Positions 51,601 to 64,000 of a DNA stretch of 64,000 nt are shown here, piece after piece. Each line of letters opens with the position of its first letter. Within the stretch, counting starts at the first letter, position 1. The notes beneath the pieces are model-generated. The model had not been told where the DNA came from, did not search any database, and saw only the letters and a list, made by a program, of their open reading frames with translations. The translations under genes and the position numbers were made by a program. The stretch is from Malurus cyaneus samueli (taxonomy: Eukaryota > Chordata > Aves > Passeriformes > Maluridae), in NCBI GenBank assembly GCA_009741485.1, contig CM019219.1, positions 4,213,527 to 4,277,526 on the forward strand, written 5' to 3'.

Positions 51601-53174
51601 GCAGCGAGGGCTACTGCTGAATGTTTTCAGTTTCACACTGCTCAAAGACTGAAATATTTATCTTTCTTGAAGGAAAAAGTATGATACCAAACGAGTGCAT
51701 AAATTTTAATGCCGAAACTCAATTCAAAGAGCATTTTATACAAGTACAATTCCCAAAGAATGTTAAGAGCTTATTATAACATTTTTTTTCCAACTGGGAC
51801 AGTCAATCACCTTGCCTTTGGTTTAGCTTTATTAATTTCTTTTCACAGAGAGAGACAGTTCAGCAGAAGCAACATGAAAAGCACATCACAAAATACAAAT
51901 GTATGTGGGGACTTGGGAAATAAAAAAGAGATGTTGGAGACATAGACATGTTAGAACAAAAATAGACTTATATTATCTGAAAAGCAAGATATTAGTCATT
52001 AGATTGTTTCTGCACCACTGTCACACTAAATCTTTATGAACCTTTTTGGGTTTTTTAGGTGACATGTTTTTTTATGTACCTTTTAAGATACCTTATTTAA
52101 CCTGGAGCTGTTGCAGGATGCATCTCATTGCCACTGCAAAATGAGAACTAAGTTTGGATTTGTTCAGTTCATGATGCTTTTTACAAAAAGTCATAAAAGT
52201 GAACCCATTCCACAGCCTACTCTTCCATTTCTGTGGACAGAAACCTTGAACAAATGCCCCTTCTCTGAGAACATAGTGAAGGGAAGATTAAAGCAACCCA
52301 GGAATTGCAAAATTTCTCTTTTTAAACACAGTATCTAGACACAAGGTTTAAATTTCTGCCTCTCCAGCTGTAATACAAATTACAGCCATGTAGGCATTTA
52401 TGAGATATCTAAAAATAAATAATCCCTACCAAGAACAACTTCTGATTTTCCAGTTCAACACTGAAATAAAGCAAATCCCATCCACTGGGATCAGGGTAAC
52501 TTCTTGCTTCCTGCTCTGCCATCATCCTGGATAAGGATCACATCCTGCTCAACCAATCATTCCATTCACTATTTGCATCACTACTTCAGGGATGTGCATT
52601 AATTTAAAATTTCTTTGAAGGAAAGTGGTCCAAGCATACAGATCAGCACATATCAAATAGAAGACAGGCTGAAGAGTAGCTCCATGGATGGAAGTTTTTT
52701 GCAGTGGAGGATCAGAATGTTTCTGCCAAACTCATGGTCAGCAGTGTCAAGGAGTTTACTGGATTATACCACTTCTAGTTCTGCAAATTATCCCCCTAAA
52801 CACTTAAAAAAGAAACCAGGGGAACCCCAGGACTCTGAGCAGGAAGGGTTTTACTGAAAATCACTACTGCTGTCTTCATGCTGTGAGACACAGCGGGAAT
52901 AGGAAAATGTTATTTATTCTTGCAACAATGCAAAATGCAAAAAGCAATGAAGCCTGATCTATCCAGCAAGAGGAACTTCTTGTAATGGGTTTCATTTTCA
53001 TTTTCATGTAGAGAAGTAGAGTTTGGAGAAGGGGAATGCAAAGGATTTGGAGTTTCCTTCAAATAAAACACAAAGGGGAGAGTGGCTGCACAGCAAAATT
53101 ATAGTGTCACTGAATTCAGTGGGCTCCAAACTTGTCAAAAACTTTCTTGAGAGATATTTTTAAATAATACTCAT

Positions 53175-53245
53175 GAGAAAATCAGGGGATGGGACTGGAT
53201 GGGTTTTGAGGTCCCTTCCAACCCAAACCATCCCATTGTTCTACA
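53175..53245 (+). mobile_element. CR1 LINE 3'-end fragment
   Basis: GGACTGGATGGGTTTTGAGGTCCCTTCCAACCCAAACCATCCCATTGTTCTAC matches, with substitutions, the conserved CR1 3' terminus (GGACTAGATGATC...AGGTCCCTTCCAACCCAAACCATTCTATG). It is 5'-truncated and lies in a PLPP4 intron, antisense to the gene. Confidence 0.85.
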
Positions 53246-53349
53246 CCCTACAGTGTAAAATAAATGCACAGAACAAGTTGGCCAGGTAGGATAAATCCCA
53301 GTGAGAATCCACTGTTTCAACACTACCATCATTCATGTATTAAAAACTC

Positions 53350-53392
53350 TTTTGTTCTTTTTTTTTTTTTTCTTTTTTTTTAATCCAGGAAA
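53350..53392. repeat. Poly(T) tract
   Basis: About 40 bases, nearly all T, ending TAATCCAGG. It lies 105 bases past the CR1 fragment and is not its tail. Confidence 0.85.
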
Positions 53393-54843
53393 AAAAGTCT
53401 TTTGTAGGCATACACATAATCTGAACTTCAAACAGACTAAAAAGAGTCGATTTATTATTAGGGCTGGAAAACCAGACTTTAGGGAGTTCATTTCACAACC
53501 CCCCATGAATTCCACAGCCCTTGCTGCTGAGTATTTGCAGGTAATTATGGCAGAGAAGAGGTAGAAGCATTAAACATAACCATTCCTGAGTATCCTTAGA
53601 GTTTGAATTAAGAAGCCAATAAACCCCACAGCAGTTTTTTTTTTCCTTGCATATCTAAAAAATTCATTTCATATTTCCCTGGATTCTTTTACAAAAGGAT
53701 GAAATATTTCCATGGGACAGTGCCATACAGCTGTTAATTAAGAGATTTATCTTGAAAATAGGGGACTAGCAGCAATTACTGCCAAAAACCTGTGGCTTGT
53801 AGCTCATTTGTTACTTAAAGTGTTCATTTTCAAGTGAAGGAAATATGATTATCCTCCATGAAATTGCTAGCTAAAGATAATTAACAGTTCAAATTTAGAT
53901 ACCCAGCTATAATTACAAGTACTGAGGTAATATTTTATATAAAATTATCACAGGATAGCAAACATTTCTATTGAAATTCAGTAATTTCTTCACTCTGAAG
54001 GCCATAAATCACTTTAATTTTTCAAACAAAGGCATGTCTTAACATGTAAAACTATTTTCACTCTTACAACTGACTAATTTTGATTATTTAGTGGAAAAGG
54101 GGGAGGAGGAGCTACCTGTCCTTTCACTCTAATGACATCATATTTCCCAGTCAACTTTTTTATTTTTGCAGTGGCGCAGCAAGAACAGCACAAATGCTGA
54201 GTTCATTTAATTAGTGCTTCATCAGGCAAATCTGGAGTGAGCCTGAACTGTGTAATCAGCTTTAGTATCATCAGAGAAGGCGACTCCTTGGGGGTGACAC
54301 AACGGGAATTCTCCACAGAGTGACAAACACAGAGTGGAACAGTTGCCAAGTGATGGAGACAATAAAATATCAACAACCAGCCAGAGTTACTGGGATGTGC
54401 TGAGGAATGTTGAAGAGTTTTTACCTGGCTAGGCAGACAATTCACACCCAGTGCTGTCACAGAATTTATAACTGGCCCAGAGAAGCAAAAAACCCCGAAG
54501 ATTTCTCTATTCTCTCAAAAACAAGGAGGGGACTGGGCAGAAAGCTGATTTAGGAGTAATCCTGGCAGTGCTTTCTGCCCAAGTAAGCAGCATTCAGATG
54601 GGAGGAATGGGACACATCCAAACAAATGCAGAACCAGTTATCAGCATTACAACGGTCAGAGATAAATCCACATTTCCAAGGAATGACATAGAACCACACA
54701 TGGACTCAAGGACAGATCCATGAACAGCCACATCCAAATTATTCTCCTGCTCCTCATATTTAACTCCTATAGCCAAACTTACTGATTTCAAGCAATGATG
54801 GAATGAAGGAAGCCAGTCAGAGCAGGGAACATGGAGAACAGAA

Positions 54844-54889
54844 TAGGAATAGGAATAGGAATAGGAATAGGAATAGGAATAGGAATAGG
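54844..54889. repeat. Hexanucleotide microsatellite (GGAATA)n
   Basis: About eight perfect GGAATA units on the plus strand (CCTATT on the minus strand). It sits exactly where the 3' tail of the adjacent minus-strand CR1 copy should be. Confidence 0.95.
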
Positions 54890-55184
54890 ACAGAACACTT
54901 CAGTTGTAATGGACCAACAATTATCATCCAGTCCTAATGCCTGACCACAGCACAGCTGACCAAAAGCTAAAGCAAATCATTAAGGGCAGTGTCCAAATGC
55001 CTCCTAAATGCTGACAGGCTTGGGAAACACTGCCCACCTCTCCAGGAAGCCTCTTGCAGTATTTGCTCACTGTCTTGGTAAAAACATTCCTCTAAGATCG
55101 AGTCTGAAGCTCCCCTGGCCCAGCTTTGAACCATTCCCACATGTCCTGTCACTGGATCCCAGGGTGAAGAGATCAGCAGACAGG
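54890..55184 (-). mobile_element. CR1 LINE, 5'-truncated copy
   Basis: The minus strand reads through the characteristic CR1 3' region: AGTGACAGGACATGTGGGAA, GGTTCAAAGCTGGGCCAGGG, the AGGAAGCATTT-like stretch, CAGGCTTCC, AGGTGGGCAGTG, CCAAGCCTGTCAGC, AGGCATTTGGACACTGCCCT, and GGTCAGGCATTAGGACTGGATGATAATTGTTGG near the end. The order and spacing follow the CR1 consensus, with many substitutions. The element is about 295 bases, truncated at the 5' side, and inserted in the sense direction of PLPP4. Confidence 0.92.
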
Positions 55185-58100
55185 CTAATAAAATGGAGAA
55201 TAAAATAGCTCATCATGATACAGATCTTCTTGCATGGCTGAGCAAGTGCTGTTTAAAATATTTAGTGATATTTAAATATTTTAAAGTAAGATTTAATATG
55301 CCTCAGCAGCCATATTAAATCATATTTAGTCCCAAGTGTCTGTGGAAATGCTGTTATAGCATAAACAGCTGGTTAATCATTCTGATTTCTATTTTCTGAT
55401 TAATTCCCTCAGTAAAATCATCCAAATTTATTTCTTCCCTCCCCACCTCCTCTCCAGTGATTTTTTTTAAAAAATACTTCCCATGCTATAATGCACTGGC
55501 AGTTTCATCCACAAATCCAACTTGCATTGCCTTCCATCATGATACCTCCAACACAATCATTCTCCAAAAATTTCTGGCTGCTTAAACAAAATGTAGGAAC
55601 CAGACTGAGAGACTTCTAAACCCACTGTCTTATTTCAATTTGAAACAAAGAAAAACTGCAGTCTCAAGAGAAAATCACCAGACAAACCAGCTGATTTCCA
55701 CAAAGCAGTATTAGAGATAAAAATATTTATCATAAATATTTTTCATGGAGATTTTGTTTGATGAAACATTGATGTCATTGTTTCCTCAGTCTTCTGCAAG
55801 AGGAAGGGGAAAAAATTGCCAACTTACCTGCAATAGCTCATGCTTTCTATGTAGAACTGACAGCATTAGCAAAATCTAGATGAGGTTTTCTTCAGGTGCT
55901 TTTTTTTCCTTTCTGGCATAAATAATATACTTGATTTCCTGCATTTATCTCGTAACTTTTATCTCAAGAGCCTTTTAATATCCCTTTGCTTTCAAGAGAC
56001 CTAAATTAATGTTTTCAGAAAACGTTACGACAGATTTCTGCCGTTTGATAAATCAGTCAGCCACCTCTAAAGGAAGGTGCCTGGCATTTTAACTTTATCA
56101 CTCAATTTCAAGGTTTTTATTGAGTTGTTTTTCTTTTGCTTATACCAGAATTGGAGTTAGTGCTCCTGATGTTAATGAAGTTATTTGCATTAGAAGAACC
56201 TGATCTTAGGGGAGTTGGGTCTGTAATTTTTGCTACTCAGAAAGGTTTTGAGTGTCCAGGTGGGATTTGGACACTGATCACCATTAATTCTTTTAGGGTA
56301 GAAAAGACCCACTCCACCTTATAGAGGTGACTGCTCTGAGAGTTTTAAATCCTCATGGAAATAGAAGGGTTGGGTTCATTTCCAAGCAGCTCTAATGCAG
56401 TAGAACACTCTGATATTCTGATTTATTCTTACCATGGGCTGGAAGATCCCACTAGCACTGCAATGGCAGATTCAAGGAATCTCAGAATTTGCCAGCACTG
56501 CAGAGAGAGCTCTCCCTTAAATATGGCCAGAAATGATGTGCCAGCCTCCTCAGAGCTCACAGCCTTCATTTTCAAATCAGATTTTGTGCTTTCTGACCCA
56601 TTTCCCTGCAGAGAAGAGCTGTCACTACAGTTCACTGAGGGAAATTGATCTTTAGATCTCTGGTGTGACTCAAAGTCCTTTTTTAACTGAAAAGGTCAGG
56701 CAGAAGAACAATGGTTTTAGATACAGCTGAAATCCACAGTGTCACAACAAAGCCTTCTGCAGGCTGTGAAATCATCATTTACCTTAACCTCAGCTTACAA
56801 ATTTTGCCTAAAAAGCTGAAGTTAGGCAAGAGGAAAGGAAGAATTAGACTGAAAGATAATGAAGCTTCTTCCCTGCACTGATGAAAGCAAACTGAACAGA
56901 TGTAATAACCAAAAAACAGCAGTAGCTGCTAGGAAAATTGGTTTATTGGAGCTAAGATAAGAGATTTACTTACACTTGCAGCTCACTTTTTTAAAATTCA
57001 GCTTTTTACACACTTATTATTTTGTCTGTGAGATAAGTGCAAATTATAGCTCTAAAGACAAAGAAAATAATTTTCTTCTTCACTTCTAAAAGGCCATTAT
57101 TTTCTGAAACATATCAAGATACCTTCATTCATCAAGGAAGTAATTAAAAAACATATCACAATACAGGTCACTGTTTTTGTCCCCACAACCTCTGATTGTA
57201 TTTTTCATTTCAGATTTCTGATTAAATTCTCTGATTCCTTCAGCTATATTCAACAGTAATCGCTACAAACCTCGTTCAGCCAATATAATAAAAACAAAAA
57301 CACCCACACAAGAAATGAAAGCTCTTGCACAGCTTTATCTCAACATTCATTCTGTGAACATAAAATTGAGATGCTACCACAAAATACTTTCTTCAAAACT
57401 CTATTTTCTCCTTGCAGAAAGGAATCTCTAGACTCAATAAAGATTTATATTACAAAAAATCAATTGTTTTGGCATAATTCAGCCAAAAGTCAGCTTTTCA
57501 TGCTAATTGAAGTAACTAAATTGCAGCTAAAAAATTAAAAATAATGTGTTTTATTTTTTTTGCTGCTAATTCAGCACTTTTATACAGGAAATGTTAATTT
57601 TTAATTGATTTTAGTCCCAAAAATCCATCCAATCCAAGATGAAATTGTAAGTTCAATTATCTCTGCAGCCACTATGTTAAAATGATTAATTTTTAGCGAT
57701 TTTGGCTTCCAGTCAGTTGGTGGGATCTTTCTCTCAGGGATCAGCAGGAATCTCCTGAAGCCCAGCATAGGGAAATGCAAATTCCTGCACTGGGGGAATC
57801 CATCCCAACTCCTCTGAGTGGCAGCCAGTACAAAGTGAAGAGAAAACAGGCACAAATTGAAGCCCAGGAAATTGCATTTAAACACAAAAACAACATTTTA
57901 ACTAAGAATGGTCAGGCACTGGACAGGGTTTCACTGTGAGATACTTTGTGGAATGTCCACATTTAATTACACTCAAAACTCAACTGGAAATTGTCCTCTG
58001 GAAACTCCTCTCCCTGCCCCTGCTTTGAGTGGTTGAAACTGCACAATGTACAGAGGCATCTCCATCCTCAAAGTTCTCTGAGTCAAACTGATCCAGACAG

Positions 58101-61100
58101 ACTAACAAGGGATTATTCATTTATTCACAGCAGACACATCCATTTCAAGGTGTCTGTGTGGATATCCATGGGCTCAATCTTCCCCTGGCCACCAACACTC
58201 AGCAGCACAAGTTCTGAGAAGTTAAATTAACCTCTCACCAAGCCACTATTTTCCCTCCAGTCCAAAGCTACCAAACCCAGTTTTGTGCAACTTCCTCTAA
58301 TCTAATTCCTCAGCTGAGAAACACAGCTTCGATAGTTCTGGCAGATTCAAAAAAAAAAACACGTTTAAAAATAGTCCCTAAATAAAGCTGAAGCCAAAAC
58401 TGGCAACCACAATCTGCTTGCAAATGTTGTGAGCAGGAGTAAGAGCCTAAAGGGAGTAATAGCATGAAGAATTAATCACTTCCTCCAAGAAAGCAAACAG
58501 GGTCAAGAATCTGGCATTATATTCATGCAGGATTTTTGGTGTTTCTAAATAAATTGTGCTGTGCTACTATTATTTACCCATTCTTGTTTGTACAAGGGCT
58601 CCATTACTACAGTCATGGCACCATGTGGAGGATCTGTCTAGAATTTTATTTTTCCTTTTAAGCCAAACAGCCCATTTTACTGAATATTTGCTGATCTGCT
58701 ACTTGCTGTTCTGATAAGCAACATATGAACACAAACATTTAGGATCTAACCATGGAGTTGTCCTGTTTTTTACAGCGTCAAGACTCATTCATGAAGCTGT
58801 ATTAACATATAAACACATAACTAATTTTGCAGAAGTTTTTTGCTCGCTCTTGGCCTGAACTCATTAGTACAGGTGAAATCTGGGTCAAAGATTTGGTTAA
58901 AATGGACCAGGTCTTTATTCATCTGATTTAGAGCTCTGCATCCAAAACTTGGTATCACCAACTTGGAAAGATGACATGGATTCATATTTCAAGGCAGAAT
59001 TAATTACAGACAGCAGCTGGGAAAGGACTTGGACAAAAAACAACCCACAGTATTTGGTATAACCAGCTTATATTTGTGTCATTTCCAGGATTTAAAGTGC
59101 AAAGAGAATTTGCCCCTTTATTTCCCCTGTCCTTACAGCCCCTGACTGGTGGTGTGGCACCATCACAGCTACTTCACTGCTCAAATCCTTCTCCTCTCCT
59201 CTGCAAAACTCTTCAGGGGTCCCAGGGCATTGCAGCAATTTTGAGCTGCAACTCCTGAACCTTTCAGAAATGTGATCTCTCACATGGAAAACATGCTCAG
59301 TATTCCTGTCACCTTAATTAAACATGTACTTGACATATGTTCCTCTGCTGAAAAGCAGAATCAGTCTTCCTTGTGCATGAAAAAACCCTGGTGGCTTCTA
59401 GGCTGAACATGTTCCCTGAAAAAATTTAGATATAATCTCCAAACAAAGATATTTACTCAATTACAGCCATTATAACCAACTGCTAATTGCAATTTAAGAT
59501 TAAAACAGGATCTAGAAAGCTGACATTCTCCCTCATGATTCCTAAGAAGAAAAATTCCAGATTCTGCCACCAAAATAAACTCAGACCTCCCTGTCCACAC
59601 AAATACCAGACAATCAAATGCCCACTCTATGAAGAGTGGCACATTGTGAAATCTTCCTTGAGCTGCAAGTGCATAAAGCCCCTCAAACTAACAAAGAACT
59701 GTTAATTATATGAACCCTACTGATTTCTTTTCCATTTTAAATTACTGAATATCTGGCGTACCTGGAATTGCTCCACTGGATATAAACCTGGAATTACAAG
59801 CATTTCTTTCCCATGCACACTGATTTTTAGACAAATAATACTCCATGACTCCTAAGTTTGTATTTTGTTTGCAGAGAGGTCTTGTGCGCCTGACACAAAC
59901 ACCAAAATGACATCAAACATGAGATAAAAAGGAAGAAATCAATTACAAAAAGCTTTCTATCCATTCCATTAATATAATGTATGTCTGCAAATTCAGTGAT
60001 CTTTTCAGATCCCAGTTGTGCACGTGGCTTGTCCAATTCACTGTTCTGTGTTCATTCACCTTAATTTTCCTCTTAGGTGTGTTGTATTCAGTTAAATGCT
60101 CTCTATCCATTTATCAGATTTTTCATCAATTGATATGCTGGTAATCCAATTAATTTCCAAAAATAAAAAGTTGATACTGATTTCTGTATAATTTTTTTCT
60201 GCTGTTTCATTGAAACAGAAGTCACTCTGTCTTTATGCCCATCTATCTGGTCATTCATTTTTGATCTGTTCCTTGATGCTGCTGTTCCCATCTCATTGCA
60301 AGGAAATAAAATCACACCTTGAGGGGTGGGGTGATGTGAACTCTCTCCAAGGCAAGCTGCCCAGAACTTCTTTCCAAGATAACTTTTCAGAAGGCACACA
60401 AGAAGGACACAGGCAGGAAGAAATGCTGCATTTCTGGTCTCCACAAACAGCACTTTTTGGGTGAAGTACGGGCACAGAGAATTTGCATGAACCATCACAG
60501 GTGGTGGCTTTAAAGTAGCATAAAATTGCCAATGGACTGTAAAACCATGGAAATACTGAATAAGGAAAAAACAAAGCCATATTTTGGAAGTATTTTGGCT
60601 GTCAGAATAGCAAACATTCGTGTAGCTCAGGAACACCTCTGAGCTCTGGGCACAGGCAGGAGTCTGGGCTCCCTATAAACAAATGTCCATTCCCTCAGAC
60701 AGGATATTCCTCCAGGACACTGCAAAAGCAGCAAAACTGGTTCCAAACAGTCCAGAAGGTGCAGAGACTTCTTTGATCCAGCAGAACACCCCAGGCTTCA
60801 CAAAACAGCCTGTGCTCCTCACATTTTTCTGTTTTATATGGCACGCTCTCCTTACCCCAGGGAGGTGAAGCCAAGAAAATCATCTGAATTCCAGCAGAGG
60901 AGAGCTCTCCTTCAGGGCACAAGTGGACTGAGATGGGTAACAGGTTGCTCCCAACATTTTTATGGAGAAAGCAAGGTCAGGCCAGGCCATCTGGGAGTGT
61001 CAGTGTTGATACACATCCCGCATTAAATCCTTCCAGCTCCACAGAGTTTCCAGTTAAAGGCCTCGTCTTGCATGGGTGAGGTTTGAGATTCTGGTATAAC

Positions 61101-61387
61101 AAAGCTTGTGATTGACAGCCTATCCTAGAAATGCCTTGAGAAAAACTGTTTTGAAGATGAAAATGGCTCTTGACTGCAGCTTCTAACCCCTCTTTATGAG
61201 CTGCCTGGCAGCTTTTATTTGTGATTTATTTTCCTCATGGGTTCAAGTGAAGTAGGAAATACCAAACTTGTAACCATCAGACCAAGAGAAGTACTACAGT
61301 TCATGTCAGCTCTCATCCTCCCCACTTACATTCCTGCAGTCATGAAAACAGATTAAAAAAAAAACCCACAAACAGTAAGAAAAGCCC

Positions 61388-61420
61388 AAAAAAAAAAAAC
61401 CTTTTTTTTTTTTTTTTTTT
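61388..61420. repeat. A12-CC-T19 foldback homopolymers
   Basis: Twelve A (61388-61399), CC, then nineteen T (61402-61420) directly abutting. The two runs can pair with one another. Flanking sequence shows no retroposon body. Confidence 0.9.
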
Positions 61421-63199
61421 GGTGCCGTTTCATGAACTTCACAACACACAAAGGATGACAGAAATCTGAACAACAGAACTCCTTCACTTTAACTCGTAAC
61501 AATCTTGTGCTGAAGGAAGGGAGAAAGATGTCAAGAAAAAATGCTGGACTGAATTTATGGAAAGAAAGTTTGGAAATGCCTACAGGTTAAGAAGACAGGA
61601 AGGACATCTTTTTAAAACTGAGCTCAGAAAATGGAGAATTATAGAAATTTGCAAACATGAATTATTATATCCCAAACATCCTCACTACTTCACAGGTCTA
61701 GGAAGGTAATGTAATAGTGTGCTTCCCAAAACACTATTTTGGTTTTCTCTCTGTATTCTACTGGGAATGAAGTAATAGCAAGAAACTAAATTTGTGATCA
61801 CAACTCTAAACTATTCTTGATAAAACTGACAATTCTGGTTACCGAGATAATTTTGCTGCAGAGAAGGAGTAAGGGTTAGCATTGCATGATTGTCAAATTA
61901 AATGTTTTCCTTCTGCATTATGAGACTAAAATATGGATGGATTTTTAGGGCTTGTCAGAGATTTAGATATTATAATATCAGGCTTCAAACAGCTAAGCAG
62001 TTCAAGTAGCAGCAGAATTGCCTCACTCTAACACACACTTGCCAACTGATAAAAATTACAGAATATATCATATCTTTTCATTCTTATCACATTTTAATAA
62101 AAGGCTTTGTAGTGGGAAATACAGTCAACTCTGCCACACACTAATCTTGTGCTGGTGATGGAGAAAGCTGCTCTCGTAATTTTGATCCAAATACTCTGGG
62201 ACATCATTCTGCTCCAATAAATGTGGTGTGAGCTGCACCAGCCAGTGCTTACACAACCAGTGCCAGGTAAATCAAACCCCAGGGCTCCTTCTGTGGCTGC
62301 CCCACTGGCTTGGAACTAAAGATTATAACATATCCACAAAGATCCACTATTCTCTTACTCATTTCAGGACTCAAACAAGAAAAAGACAGCAAGATCAACT
62401 CATGATTTCATTCATCACCCAAGTTGTTTGCAATATATACTTCTGCACAATTAGGCAATTTGAAAGTTACTTAAAAAAAAAAACAACCAGAAAAAAAATT
62501 CCATTGTTATGACTTCCTGTCACTTAGCTGGCAGCTCTTAGAAGCAACAGCTGAAGGCAATGAACAATACTGGCAAAAAAAAACCAAAAAAGCTCACAGT
62601 AATCAAGTTATTTTACAGATGAAAATGAGTTTTATTAGAAATTATGTAAAACACACTAGAAGTGATCTCCTCAAGACAGAGAAAGGAACCCTTGTAAATA
62701 TCCCAGTTAATACAACAGATTAAATCAGATAGACAAATTCCCAAAAAGCAACCTAAACTTAATCTATTAGGACATAGCATAAACTGGGAGTGTCTGATCA
62801 AAACTCAGACATAGACTGAGGATTACCTCAAAGCCAAAAGAAGAGTGATTTTACTGTCCTACTTCATACTCCAGTGGAATATAACAAAATAAATATTTAT
62901 ATTTACAAAGGTCTGCATTGGGGAGCACATGCCTCCAGAAAGACAATTGTGTAACCCTGAATATGCTTCACTCTACTGTCAGTGCTATGACTCTCAAGGA
63001 AATCAAGTGGTTCCCAAGATGAGGAAGGGTCACAGGTTCACAACTTTATTCCCAGAAGGAAATTTATGACTTTCTGAAAGTCAGAAATTCAGGTTCCTGC
63101 AGCAAAAACAAGGTTCATGATCCCACAGAAAGAGAGCAACTCCAAACCACAGAAAGGACAACTTTTTACAAAAGAGGCACTGTGTCTAAATGAACTTAC

Positions 63200-63324
63200 A
63201 GGAAGAGTGGATGCTTGGAAAGCTTTTTCTGCCTTCAGAGACCAGGTCTGGATCACCTGTGCAGTGCATTTCAGAGTTCATTACTCCATCTGGAAAGCAG
63301 CGGTAAAAGAAATCGGGACGCGGT
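63200..63324 (-). CDS. PLPP4: PLPP4 internal coding exon (PAP2 motifs C1 end and C2)
   Basis: Internal exon of phospholipid phosphatase 4, an integral membrane PAP2-superfamily enzyme that dephosphorylates phosphatidic acid and related lipid phosphates. The exon encodes 41 full codons beginning [13 protein letters not shown] and ending [11 protein letters not shown]. The RP pair near its start is the end of motif C1 (K-x6-RP); the K must lie in an upstream exon outside the window. PSIHSS is motif C2 and supplies a catalytic histidine. The acceptor reads TTTCTTGTAG/ACC and the donor CCT/GTAAGT. The exon starts with the third base of a split Arg codon and ends with the first base of a split Phe codon, which fits the next exon. 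Its 125 bases equal 1 + 41 codons + 1. C2 has Ile where most PAP2 enzymes have Gly (PSGH). From memory this Ile is normal for PLPP4 and separates it from PLPP5. No earlier exon is visible between 63325 and 64000. Confidence 0.95.
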
Positions 63325-64000
63325 CTACAAGAAACACCATGGACATTAAAAATACAAAAGCTGTAGTAACAAATAAACCTCAAAGTGATTATTACATTTA
63401 CTGCTTAATTACATACATGCAGGTTACTCTGGCCTCAGGTGATCGGTCTGGCACAGAACAGATCATTGTGATGACCCCCATGTTTTCACAGCTCTTGCCA
63501 GCAGACCCTGCTCAGAATATCCTCAAAACCACCAAAATCTGAAGCCAGCCTTGATGCTCACTAAGTGCATCAAGAAAACCACTGAGATTCTTCTGACCCC
63601 GCAGGTTTGATTGGTGTCATACTGATCCTGAGCTAATAAACCACAAAGAGAAGCAAGGAGGGTGAGCACAGAGTCAGAGACAAGATGACAGCAAAATACT
63701 TGGTTTGGTGCACAGGGAAAAAGGGTTTATGTCTGTCTAAAGAAGAGGGTGTGCTCTTAATTATTTTAAAAGCACCATTCAAATAAAAGTGCCACATGTC
63801 AGGGCTGCCAGGGCATCAATCAATACTGCAGCAGAGAGGGCTCATCAGAAACCAACACAAATACAGCTTCCTCAATGCTGCAAAATATCCCAACAACAAA
63901 AGCGGCACTGGACACAGTAAAATAGTGTACGAATTCAAGTATAGTATGTATTTCTCAGCTGAAATTATTCAAATTTTTGATAATCAGACAAAAAGTACCT
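63325..64000 (-). other. PLPP4 intron, partial (continues beyond the window)
   Basis: Sequence upstream of the exon at 63324. The exon's acceptor shows that a further 5' exon must exist, ending with two bases of an Arg codon, but none is visible before position 64000. Nothing else is recognised here. Confidence 0.7.

Larger units (their letters stand above)
48687..63199 (-). other. PLPP4 intron (14.5 kb)
   Basis: The intron runs from donor GTAAGT (63199) to acceptor CTCTCAG (48687). It contains two CR1 fragments (53175-53245 and 54890-55184), a hexanucleotide microsatellite (54844-54889), T-rich (53350-53392) and A/T (61388-61420) homopolymer tracts, and otherwise unique AT-rich sequence. 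The longest internal frame (60103-60636, minus, 177 codons) resembles nothing I know and has no paired splice sites I would trust. No small RNA gene is recognised. Confidence 0.85.

Noticed and set aside
60103..60636. 177-codon minus-strand frame in the large PLPP4 intron
   Set aside because: Same strand as the gene, but no similarity to PLPP4 or any family I know and no convincing flanking splice sites, so not called an alternative exon.

Overview
The window looks like vertebrate nuclear DNA, most likely from a bird. Three sequences match the 3' end of CR1 retrotransposons, the dominant avian LINE. Interspersed repeats are otherwise sparse, genes are split by multi-kilobase introns, and simple repeats are short. 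There is no sign of bacterial or viral gene organisation. Nearly all open reading frames are short chance frames, so the coding content is low.

Only one gene is recognised with confidence: the last three coding exons of PLPP4 (phospholipid phosphatase 4, formerly PPAPDC1A), on the minus strand. In transcript order they lie at 63324-63200, 48686-48516 and 44326-44127. The exons join in compatible phases (2, 1, 1), have usable splice sites, and together encode the C-terminal half of a PAP2-type membrane lipid phosphatase, ending in the PLPP4-type C-terminus (...EGITEGPV, then TGA). The 5' exons lie beyond position 64000. The introns are about 14.5 kb and 4.2 kb. They contain CR1 fragments, a hexanucleotide microsatellite grown on a CR1 tail, poly(A/T) tracts and a strong G-quadruplex candidate.

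Positions 1-44126 appear to be intergenic sequence downstream of PLPP4. In human the next gene downstream is WDR11, far away; I see no WDR11 exon here. The left edge (1-1720) is the odd part. It holds eight 63-66 bp minisatellite units, most carrying a near-consensus 5' splice site on the minus strand. These grade into older, diverged units, and then into a GC-rich stretch with a minus-strand TATA box, an ATG and broken frames encoding a Q/E-rich repetitive peptide. This could be a decayed lineage-specific gene or a retroelement-derived unit.

The rest of the intergenic sequence contains an unexplained 281-codon ATG ORF (12778-13623, minus), a 3 x 58 bp minisatellite (16.0 kb), a purine tract and a T/G-rich tract (19.6-19.9 kb), an A/C-rich tract (22.6 kb), an inverted duplication of about 255 bp with a perfectly conserved core (30.7/31.5 kb), a 20 bp minisatellite (33.9 kb), and CpG-retaining blocks that look like conserved regulatory elements (25.7, 39.5 and 41.4 kb). 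I found no tRNA, rRNA or CRISPR array, and no complete mobile element.
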